From Bifidobacterium saimiriisciurei (GTDB taxonomy: Bacteria; Actinomycetota; Actinomycetes; Actinomycetales; Bifidobacteriaceae): a stretch of 64,000 nt of DNA. The notes under the pieces were generated by a model. That model was not told the DNA's origin and made no database searches. It saw nothing but the letters and a program-made list of their open reading frames with translations. Made by a program: the position numbers and the translations under genes. The stretch lies in contig NZ_WHZU01000003.1 in NCBI RefSeq assembly GCF_010667655.1, forward strand, positions 1-64,000, read 5' to 3'. Positions 18,852 to 25,529 of the stretch are shown here, piece by piece; position 1 is the first letter of the stretch; every line of letters starts with the position of its first letter.

Positions 18852-19805
18852 CTATGCCGGTAGCGCCGCTTCGCGTACGGTGTCGAAACTCTCCGCGCCC
18901 TCGCCATCCTTCACGTCGGCAAGATAGCATTGCAGCGCGCCGACGAGGTTGGCGTCGTTCTGGAATTTGCAGGTGACGACCTCGGCCTGCGCAACATGGT
19001 AAGGACAGTATGCGTACAGCCGGTTGAGATTGGTGCGGATGGCATCGATCAACGTCGGTTGCGCGGAGATTCCGCCTCCTATGGCGAATCGATCGGGGTC
19101 AAGCACATTTTGGATGTTGAAGATCTGGATGGCCACTTCATGGGCGAATTTGTCGAGGCACGAACGCGCATCGGGGTCGCCGTCCTCCACCGCCTGGAAG
19201 AATCGGATGCCGTCGACCTCCTCGACCGGTCGTCCTTTGATTCTCGCGTAGCGATTGCACAGGCTGAGCGTGCTGCACTGGTTGCCCCATACGCCTTCGA
19301 TGCTGGGGTCGACGCTCCGCGACGTGATAATGTAACTCACCTCGCCGGCGGAGAAGTGCTTGCCACGGTAGAGTTCACGGTCCTTGACGAACCCGCCTCC
19401 GACCATGGTGCCGAAAATCAACGCGAATCCATTGCGAACGTCCTTGAGGCTGCCAACGGTCGCTTCGGCCATGACCGCGCATTTGGCATCATTCTCCAGC
19501 ACTATATGCACCGGACAATGCTGGTACAGCGCATGGCGCAGGTAGAAGTCGTCGTTGTATCGCAACGCTCCGCCCATAACGACGTATCCGTTCTTGGAAT
19601 CGACGATGCCGGGCAGGGAAATGGCCATGCCGTCGATGTTGAATTTCTCTCCCTCCTGACGATAGAGGCCCGCAAGTGTTTCGACAAGTTCATTCCGGCC
19701 GTTTTGCGGTGTCTCGATTTTTCCACGGGAAAGAATGATGCCGTCATCGCTCATGACGGCGTATTTGATAAAGGTGCCGCCGATGTCGATGGTGAGTACG
19801 TTCAT
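18852..19805 (-). CDS. ROK-family sugar kinase (BglK-like, no zinc motif)
   Basis: 317 residues from ATG 19805, with AAAGGAG 8 nt upstream. The N-terminal phosphate loop (VLTIDIGGTFIKYAVMSDDG), the catalytic Asp context (VLENDAKCAVMAEATVGS) and the GGGFVKDRELYRGKHFSAGE block are ROK kinase features. The usual Cys-rich zinc signature CxCGxxGCxE after the GE motif is absent; the sequence there is VWGNQCSTLSLC, as in ROK members of beta-glucoside kinase type. It is 168 nt behind the FSA aldolase on the same strand. In this context a 6-kinase for the sugar or anhydrohexitol imported by the locus is the simplest role; glucokinase-like activity cannot be excluded. Confidence 0.85.
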   Translation of the reverse strand: MNVLTIDIGGTFIKYAVMSDDGIILSRGKIETPQNGRNELVETLAGLYRQEGEKFNIDGMAISLPGIVDSKNGYVVMGGALRYNDDFYLRHALYQHCPVHIVLENDAKCAVMAEATVGSLKDVRNGFALIFGTMVGGGFVKDRELYRGKHFSAGEVSYIITSRSVDPSIEGVWGNQCSTLSLCNRYARIKGRPVEEVDGIRFFQAVEDGDPDARSCLDKFAHEVAIQIFNIQNVLDPDRFAIGGGISAQPTLIDAIRTNLNRLYAYCPYHVAQAEVVTCKFQNDANLVGALQCYLADVKDGEGAESFDTVREAALPA

Positions 19806-19916
19806 GATAATGCTCCTTTGCATTATGGCTCATATAGGGAAACCATCGATGTCGGCCAATCGTCACGATGGAAGAAAGGAAGTCGTGACATCTTGGCCGC
19901 GGCATCGATGGCGTGT

Positions 19917-19974
19917 CCGGCCGCCACATTGCGGCCGGGTGAATCATTCACGGCATTCGCGATTCGAATGCCGT
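19917..19974. repeat. Two tandem perfect hairpins behind the aldolase gene
   Basis: CCGGCCGC/GCGGCCGG (19917-19924 and 19931-19938) and ACGGCATTCG/CGAATGCCGT (19950-19959 and 19965-19974). The second overlaps the last base of the aldolase stop codon. Neither has a T-run; they may lower ROK expression or stabilise the upstream mRNA. Confidence 0.5.
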
Positions 19975-20651
19975 CAGCAGGTGGCCATGGTCCTGCCCGC
20001 ACCGGCAAGACCTTCGAAATCGGCGGTGAAGGCGTCGACCGCCGCATCGATGGCGGCGTTCTTCACCAGTCCGTCAATCACCGAGGAGGCCACAGTGGAG
20101 GCGCCTACGCCATGTTTGGCGAGTTCAAGCACCTGCTGCGAGTTCTTGAAGCTGGCCGCAAGCACGTTGCAGTCGAGATCATTGGCCCGGAAGATGTCGT
20201 GAATGGCACAGACGACGGCCACGCCGTCATATCCCATGTTGTCGATGCGATTGATGTAGGGGGCAGCATACGAGGCTCCTGACTTGGCGGCGATGAACGC
20301 CTGCAATGGTGTATAGATTGCCGTGGCGGTGATGGGCACGCCGGCGGCGGACAGCGTCTTCATGGCCTTGAAGCCTTCGGGAACGCTGGGGACCTTGGCG
20401 AAGGTGTTCGGACCGAGCTCGCCGACGATGCGTTTGGCATCCTCGATCATGCCGGCGGCGTCGCGGGCGACGACCTGGGCATGGAGCTCGGCATCGGGAC
20501 CGATGATGGATCGGATTTCCTTGAGCACGTCGAATGGCTGACGGCCCGACTTCGCCAGAATGGAGGGATTGGTAGTCACACCGTCGATGGGATAGTAGTC
20601 GATCAGACGGGTGATGGCGTCGACATCGGCGTCGTCGATGAGTAGTTTCAT
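19974..20651 (-). CDS. fsa: Transaldolase-like aldolase of the fructose-6-phosphate aldolase (FSA/TalC) group
   Basis: 225 residues from ATG 20651 (AAAGGA upstream), the length of FSA rather than of the about 360-residue pentose-pathway transaldolase. The Schiff-base Lys is at residue 86 in FAKVPSVPEGFKAMKTLSAA, matching Lys85 of E. coli FsaA. Other family blocks are IDGVTTNPSILAKSGRQPFD, PYINRIDNMGYDG and VLAASFKNSQQV. It begins 55 nt after the GRE gene and is surely in the same operon. In E. coli and streptococci FSA genes also sit beside GREs, and as I recall the physiological substrate there is 1-deoxyfructose-6-phosphate, cleaved to hydroxyacetone and glyceraldehyde-3-phosphate. Confidence 0.9.
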   Translation of the reverse strand: MKLLIDDADVDAITRLIDYYPIDGVTTNPSILAKSGRQPFDVLKEIRSIIGPDAELHAQVVARDAAGMIEDAKRIVGELGPNTFAKVPSVPEGFKAMKTLSAAGVPITATAIYTPLQAFIAAKSGASYAAPYINRIDNMGYDGVAVVCAIHDIFRANDLDCNVLAASFKNSQQVLELAKHGVGASTVASSVIDGLVKNAAIDAAVDAFTADFEGLAGAGRTMATC

Positions 20652-20706
20652 GGTATTTCCTTTCACTACAGATGTTTTGATGGGTCAGGGATTGTCATAT
20701 TGATAA

Positions 20707-23121
20707 TCAGAGTGTCTGCTCGGTGCGTTCGATAATGTCGTTCTGTGTGGCGCGGGAGAGCACGGTGAAGAACGCGCTGTATCCGGCGACGCGAACGATG
20801 AGGTCGCGATGACGTTCGGGGTGCTTTTGCGCATCGATGAGCGTTTCGCGTGAAACCACGTTGTACTGCACGTGATAGCCATGAAGGCGATCGAAGAACG
20901 TGCGGGTGGCGAAGGCGAGCTTCTTCCTGTTCTCCGGCTTGGCCAACACCTGCGGCGTCATCTTCTGGTTGAGCAGCACTCCGCCGGTGATGTCCTCCGT
21001 CGGCAGTTTGGAAACGCTCTTGAACACTGCGGTGGGACCGTAGAGGTCGGCTCCATGCGAGGGGCTGCATCCCTCGGCCAAAGCCTCTCCGGCCTTGCGT
21101 CCATCCGGGGTGGCGAGGGTGCCTGCGCCCTGCGGCACATTGGCGGAGATGGAGCTGGTTCCTGCATAGTAGACGCCGCCGATGGGGCCTCGGCCGTATC
21201 GGGTGTTGTGGTACTTCTTCATCTCGTCGATGTAGATGTCGTACGCCTGGCGAATCAGCGAGTCGACGTAGTCGTTGTCATTGCCGTATTTCGGCGCCTG
21301 CTGCAGCAGTTGACGAATCCGTTCATTCGTGGCGCCTTCGAAGTTCGCCTCGAGGGCATCCCAGAGTTCGGCCGGGGTTACGGCCTTGTCTTCGAACACC
21401 ACTTTCTTCATGGCGGCGAGGCTGTCGGCGAGATTCGCAATGCCCACCTGCAGGTCGGAAATGAAATCATAGACGGCCCCGCCCTCCTTCATATTGAGGC
21501 CGCGCTCAATACAGTCGTCGGTCAACGCGGAGCACAGGATGTCGGCGGTGTCCTGTTCGAGCACCATGTCGCAGGTGGCGTCGATGATCACGCATTGCCG
21601 TGCCATCTCGCGAACGACCTTGTCCCAGCATGCCATCACCTGTTCGAAGCTGGTGAAGTCACGAAAGTGGCCGATACCCTCCACCAGCTTGGTGCCGCTT
21701 GCCGGGTCAACGCCGTCGTTCATGGCGATGAGCAGGGCCTTCGGGAAGTTCAGGAAGCTCATGCCGGTGCAGCGGTATCCCCACTTGCCGGGGACCGCGG
21801 TCTCTACACATCCGATGGCGCTGTAGTTGTAGGCGTCCTCGCGCTTCACGCCCTTGTTGATGAAGCTGGGAATGATGACCTCGTCGTCGTTGAACGCCGG
21901 CATGCCGAATCCGCAACGCACGACCTCGATGCATTCGTTCATGAAGTCGTCGGGCAGATTCGCATGGTAGCGAACGGTGAGGTTCGGCTGGGTCAGGTGG
22001 CATTGCGCCACGGTCTTGAGTATGAGCCAGCTCATGGGGTTCGTGGCGTCCACGGGACTGCCGTCAACAAGCTTTTGACCGCCGACGGTGACGTTCTGGT
22101 ACAGCGGCGAACCTGCGGAGAACTGCGTGTGGCTCCAGGAACGAATCTTGTTGATGGTGTAGGTCTTGAGCCACAGGTTGCTCATGAGCTCGGCGGCCTC
22201 GTCCTCAGTGATGCGACCGGCCTTGAGGTCGGTCTCGTAGAACGGATCGAGGTACTGGTCCATGCGACCATACGACAGACTGTGACCATTGGACTCGATC
22301 TGCAGCACAAGATGCACCAGCCATACGGATTGCACCGCCTCGCGCAGGGTGCGTGCAGGCTCGTAGGGCACGCGGTCGAGCGCCGCGGCCATCTGTTCGA
22401 GTTCGCGGGCGCGGTCCGGCGAGGCCGTCTTCGCCTGCTGACGCGCAAGCGTCGCATAGCGTCCCGCGAAATCGCGCATGGCGTTCACCACCATGAGAAT
22501 CGCACGGTAGAAGTAGCTCTTGTGGATGTTGCGATAGTCGGTGAGATCAAGCTCGTCGAGTTTGCGCTGCGCTCGCATCGCATAGCCTTTGAGTCCTTGC
22601 GACAATACGCCGGCGTAGTTCACTGCGCAATGGGCGTCCCCCGAGGTGATGTTGCCTTCGGACTTGATGATGCCGAGGTCATAGAACAGCTTGGAATGCG
22701 GAGGGAACGCCGCAAGACCACGATCGAGTAGCGTGTTGTGCTCCCAGAACGGCGCAATGGAACGCAGCTTCTCCTTGTTCTCCTCGGTGATGGTGAACCG
22801 GTCACCGTCACGCTTGTCGAACTTGTCGAGTTCGTCGATCACCCAGCTCATGGCGTATTCGGGGAAGATCGGGGCCCCTCGGTTGGTGGATGCCTGGTTG
22901 CCGGCGATCAGAGTCTCCGGCTCGATGAAGATGGTCATCTCCTCGAGCACGCGCTTGAGCATGATCGCACGCTTCAGCGCGAGCGGTTGGTCGGCGTTGT
23001 CACGATAGACCTCGGTGGTGATCATCGCGCGCTCAACGTCGACCTGGGGCTCGGCGTCGAGGAGCTGGTCGCGCAGCGAGTTCATTCGCGGGGTGAGCCT
23101 GCCGAAATGTTCTTCGTTCAT
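20707..23121 (-). CDS. Glycyl radical enzyme of YbiW/PflD type, candidate 1,5-anhydrohexitol-6-phosphate C-O lyase
   Basis: 804 residues from ATG 23121, preceded by AAAGGATGGAGAG; the open frame runs 22 codons further without support. Catalytic Cys438 and the partner Glu440 lie in YSAIGCVETAVPGKWGYR, and the radical Gly780 lies in LIVRVAGYSAFFTVLSRATQ. Pyruvate formate-lyase has a Cys-Cys pair instead, so the common label formate acetyltransferase would be wrong. The GCVE motif is that of GREs that break C-O or C-N bonds. Operon with an FSA aldolase and a ROK kinase, next to a DeoR regulator and an activase, is the context of E. coli YbiW/PflD, which as I recall open 1,5-anhydroglucitol- or anhydromannitol-6-phosphate to 1-deoxyfructose-6-phosphate. 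Substrate is inferred; glycerol or propanediol dehydratase activity is less likely from the neighbours. Confidence 0.85.
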   Translation of the reverse strand: MNEEHFGRLTPRMNSLRDQLLDAEPQVDVERAMITTEVYRDNADQPLALKRAIMLKRVLEEMTIFIEPETLIAGNQASTNRGAPIFPEYAMSWVIDELDKFDKRDGDRFTITEENKEKLRSIAPFWEHNTLLDRGLAAFPPHSKLFYDLGIIKSEGNITSGDAHCAVNYAGVLSQGLKGYAMRAQRKLDELDLTDYRNIHKSYFYRAILMVVNAMRDFAGRYATLARQQAKTASPDRARELEQMAAALDRVPYEPARTLREAVQSVWLVHLVLQIESNGHSLSYGRMDQYLDPFYETDLKAGRITEDEAAELMSNLWLKTYTINKIRSWSHTQFSAGSPLYQNVTVGGQKLVDGSPVDATNPMSWLILKTVAQCHLTQPNLTVRYHANLPDDFMNECIEVVRCGFGMPAFNDDEVIIPSFINKGVKREDAYNYSAIGCVETAVPGKWGYRCTGMSFLNFPKALLIAMNDGVDPASGTKLVEGIGHFRDFTSFEQVMACWDKVVREMARQCVIIDATCDMVLEQDTADILCSALTDDCIERGLNMKEGGAVYDFISDLQVGIANLADSLAAMKKVVFEDKAVTPAELWDALEANFEGATNERIRQLLQQAPKYGNDNDYVDSLIRQAYDIYIDEMKKYHNTRYGRGPIGGVYYAGTSSISANVPQGAGTLATPDGRKAGEALAEGCSPSHGADLYGPTAVFKSVSKLPTEDITGGVLLNQKMTPQVLAKPENRKKLAFATRTFFDRLHGYHVQYNVVSRETLIDAQKHPERHRDLIVRVAGYSAFFTVLSRATQNDIIERTEQTL

Positions 23122-23227
23122 GACTCTCCATCCTTTCTGATTGCCGTTTGCTTCACTGCATCGGGATGCAAATGGCGACGTCTGCAATTACTTCCTATCG
23201 TCTGTGCCATGCGGCTTGACGGTTCCC

Positions 23228-23256
23228 AATATATCGAAACAAATTTTATATGTCAA
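23228..23256 (-). promoter_or_regulatory. Consensus-like promoter of the GRE operon
   Basis: On the minus strand TTGACA (23256-23251) and TATATT (23233-23228) are separated by exactly 17 nt. Transcription would start near 23221, leaving about a 100-nt leader before the GRE ATG. The operator at 23266-23297 lies 9 nt upstream of the -35 element. Confidence 0.8.
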
Positions 23257-23265
23257 TTTTCGTAA

Positions 23266-23297
23266 TAGTTTTTACTTTCATTCGAAAGTAAAAACTA
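23266..23297. promoter_or_regulatory. Operator A: perfect 14-bp inverted repeat at the GRE promoter
   Basis: TAGTTTTTACTTTC at 23266-23279, spacer ATTC, and its exact reverse complement at 23284-23297. The core CTTTCATTCGAAAGT (23275-23289) recurs with few changes twice before the activase gene. Size and symmetry suit the DeoR-family regulator encoded next door. Confidence 0.75.
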
Positions 23298-23391
23298 ATT
23301 CAAATATGCCAGAAGTCAATAAAGACAATGCTTCGCCCGACCGCTCGGCAGAACACCCAACCAACCGGTCGGCGTGTCGCAGTCGCCCGGC

Positions 23392-23421
23392 ATAAAAAAG
23401 GCCGGGCATATACGCCCGGCC
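23392..23421 (-). terminator. Terminator after the DeoR-type regulator gene
   Basis: Stem GGCCGGGC (23400-23407) with GCCCGGCC (23414-23421) and a 6-nt loop; on the minus strand it is followed by a run of T residues (A-run at 23394-23399). Confidence 0.85.
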
Positions 23422-23455
23422 CATCAGCCCTGGATTCCCAAGGACAGCAGCCCCG

Positions 23456-24208
23456 TTAGACGGTGATCAACGCAATCCCGGCATCGGCAAGCGAGCCGGC
23501 AATCTCCACCCCGACGCTTGCGTCGGTGACAACCATGCAGTCAAGACCATTGAAATCCAAGGGAACCGTGGAACGCTTGGAAAATTTCTCGCTTTCCGTC
23601 AGCACAGCGACCCTGCCGGCATGAGCAGCCATATCATGAACGGCCTGCGCTCGCATATGATCTCGGCTGGAGAATCCGGCCTGAGGGCTGTATCCATCCG
23701 CGCCGACAAACAGCACATCCACATACAGCCCGTTCATGCACTGCTCCAGCATCGGCCCTACCATCACCTGTGAGTCCTGCTGGTACAGGCCACCCAGAAG
23801 GATGATCTGCACATTCGATTTGCCACGGATGTACCCCGCAATGAACGCACTGTTGGTGATGACGGTGAGGTCCTTCTTCGTCTCCGCAAGCTCGGCGGCC
23901 AGCAATGCGCAGCAGCTGCCGCTTTCAACCATCACCACATCGCCATCGGACACGCATTCCGCAGCACGCTTGGCGATCTTGCGCTTTTCCTCATAGTGGT
24001 AGGCAAGACGCCCCTCCACATCATCGGCGCTTCTCAGCATCGCATACCCATGCTCGCGGCTGATGATGCCACGCCGCTCCAGATCGTTGAGATCCTTGCG
24101 AACGGTGACCTGCGACACCCCCAGCTCCTCGGCAAGACGCGTAACCTCGACGCGCTTATGCTCGGTCAGCAGTTCGAGAATACGATTCTCCCGCTTCATC
24201 GTCGCCAT
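23456..24208 (-). CDS. DeoR-family transcriptional regulator
   Basis: 250 residues from ATG 24208, chosen for GGGAG 5-6 nt upstream; ATG 24226 is possible. N-terminal winged helix-turn-helix (VTRLAEELGVSQVTVRKDLN, DLERRGIISREHGYAML) is followed by the DeoR sugar-phosphate sensor domain (VVMVESGSCCALLAAELAET, LTVITNSAFIAGYI, LGGLYQQDSQVMVGP). Such proteins respond to phosphorylated sugars. It is divergent from the activase gene and behind the GRE operon. Three copies of a 15-bp motif flank the gene, so it probably controls both transcription units and itself. Confidence 0.92.
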   Translation of the reverse strand: MATMKRENRILELLTEHKRVEVTRLAEELGVSQVTVRKDLNDLERRGIISREHGYAMLRSADDVEGRLAYHYEEKRKIAKRAAECVSDGDVVMVESGSCCALLAAELAETKKDLTVITNSAFIAGYIRGKSNVQIILLGGLYQQDSQVMVGPMLEQCMNGLYVDVLFVGADGYSPQAGFSSRDHMRAQAVHDMAAHAGRVAVLTESEKFSKRSTVPLDFNGLDCMVVTDASVGVEIAGSLADAGIALITV

Positions 24209-24371
24209 ATCATCTCCCAGCGTCATGAACCATCTTTCGCAACCCTAACATAAGTGCGATATACGAAACCCAAACAATCTACGAACGCAAACGCCCATAC
24301 ATCCCATCCCCTCAACTGCGCCAGACGGTTTATCCACCATCCACCCTTCGATTGCTCATACATCAACTATA

Positions 24372-24386
24372 TTTTCATTCGTAAGT
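24372..24386. promoter_or_regulatory. Operator C copy upstream of the activase gene
   Basis: TTTTCATTCGTAAGT, 13 of 15 positions identical to the core of operator A. It abuts and by one base overlaps the -35 element TTGATT at 24386-24391. Confidence 0.65.
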
Positions 24387-24414
24387 TGATTTACTTTCGT
24401 TCATTAGTTATTAT
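24386..24414 (+). promoter_or_regulatory. Promoter of the GRE-activase gene with operator B in the spacer
   Basis: TTGATT (24386-24391) and TATTAT (24409-24414), 17-nt spacing. The spacer is almost wholly occupied by CTTTCGTTCATTAGT (24394-24408), a third copy of the operator core, so bound regulator would block RNA polymerase. The ATG follows at 24438. Confidence 0.75.
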
Positions 24415-24437
24415 CAATATAAAGAAAGGTTTCAACG

Positions 24438-25328
24438 ATGACTACCACAATGACTGCTCCGCAGACGACTTTCACAAGACCCATTGTCCCGACAGCCCGC
24501 CGCACACCGGCGGCATCCCCCTCCCCTAGGGCCTTCCGCCCGTCCACGGATGAGAAACCCGCCACCGGGCTGATTTTCAACATCCAAAAATTCTCGACCA
24601 ACGACGGTCCGGGCATACGTACCACCGTATTCTTCAAAGGATGCCCGCTGCATTGCCCATGGTGCGCCAACCCGGAATCCATCAACCCCCGCATCGAGAC
24701 ACTGACCGACCCAAGTACCGGCAAAACCACCACCGAGGGGAGGCACTACACCATCGACGAGGTCGCGGACATCTGCGAGCAGGACAGGGATTTCTACGAG
24801 GAATCAGGCGGCGGAGTGACATTGTCCGGTGGCGAAGCGCTCATGCAGCACCGGTTCTCCATCCCCCTGCTGCGAGAGCTGAAGCGGCGCGGCATAGCAA
24901 CGGCCATGGAAACGACCGGCCATGTGGCACCTCCTATTTTCAATAAGGCATTGGAGGAACTCGACTACCTGCTCATCGACGTCAAGCATCACGACAGGGA
25001 GGCCCATAAGCGCTGGGTGGGAGGATACAATGACCTGCCATTGAAAAACCTCGCCAGCGCCGTCGAACGCGGTATGGAAATATGCGTGCGCATCCCCGTG
25101 ATCCCCGGAGTGAACAACACCCTGGAGGACGCCCGCGCCTTCTCGATCCTGCTTCGCTCGATGCAGATCGGCGCCGTCCAGCTGCTGCCGTTCCATCAAT
25201 TCGGCGAGCGCAAGTATGAGATGCTCGGACGCAGCTATGCCATGGCCGGAGTGCCGGCATTGCATGAGGAGGACCTGGCCGATTATCGCCAGATATTCCT
25301 GGACAACGGCATCCACGCCTATTTCTGA
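24438..25328 (+). CDS. Glycyl radical enzyme activating enzyme (radical SAM)
   Basis: 296 residues from ATG 24438, with AAAGG 9 nt upstream. The radical-SAM cluster Cys69, Cys73 and Cys76 lies in FKGCPLHCPWCANPES (CX3CX2C), followed by the GGE motif in GGGVTLSGGEALMQHRFSIP. It installs the glycyl radical on its partner GRE using S-adenosylmethionine. Unlike E. coli YbiY, there is no Cys-rich ferredoxin-like insert after the first cluster; only about 35 residues without Cys lie before DICEQD. A Pro/Thr-rich N-terminal extension of about 42 residues precedes the domain. Divergent from the regulator and not in the GRE operon, but sharing its operators. Partnership with the GRE at 20707-23121 is inferred from adjacency and regulation. 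Confidence 0.9.
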   Translation: MTTTMTAPQTTFTRPIVPTARRTPAASPSPRAFRPSTDEKPATGLIFNIQKFSTNDGPGIRTTVFFKGCPLHCPWCANPESINPRIETLTDPSTGKTTTEGRHYTIDEVADICEQDRDFYEESGGGVTLSGGEALMQHRFSIPLLRELKRRGIATAMETTGHVAPPIFNKALEELDYLLIDVKHHDREAHKRWVGGYNDLPLKNLASAVERGMEICVRIPVIPGVNNTLEDARAFSILLRSMQIGAVQLLPFHQFGERKYEMLGRSYAMAGVPALHEEDLADYRQIFLDNGIHAYF

Positions 25329-25416
25329 CAACCGGCGGAACCAGCAAGCGAACCGCAATCAATTGAATATGCGGCATCTCAAAAAAATCCGCATACGGCC
25401 GCTCAAATACGAAGAA

Positions 25417-25445
25417 ACCCCCGCTGCAGGGGAAACGCAGCGGGA
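25417..25445 (-). terminator. Terminator behind adhE
   Basis: Stem CCCGCTGC/GCAGCGGG (about 25420-25427 and 25437-25444) followed on the minus strand by TTTCTTC. The activase gene converges on it from the left. Confidence 0.65.
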
Positions 25446-25476
25446 GTTGATGCCGGCTCCGAGGAGCCGAAGGGGT

Positions 25477-25515
25477 CATGATCGGCGGTCGACAAACCAA
25501 CGGCCGCCGATCATG
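25477..25515. terminator. Perfect 12-bp hairpin just after the adhE stop
   Basis: CATGATCGGCGG at 25477-25488 and CCGCCGATCATG at 25504-25515. Lies 14 nt after adhE and has no T-run; probably an mRNA 3'-end stabiliser acting with the terminator at 25417-25445. Confidence 0.55.
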
Positions 25516-25529
25516 GATTCAGGAGGACG

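Larger units (their letters stand above)
23122..23455. other. Intergenic region between GRE and deoR-type gene (334 nt)
   Basis: AT-rich compared with its surroundings in the middle. It contains the GRE leader, the promoter at 23228-23256, operator A and the terminator of the regulator gene at 23400-23421. I see no further gene. Confidence 0.7.

Noticed and set aside
20707..23121. Annotation of the GRE as pyruvate formate-lyase
   Set aside because: The active site is GCVE rather than the adjacent Cys-Cys pair required by PFL, and the operon carries an aldolase and kinase.
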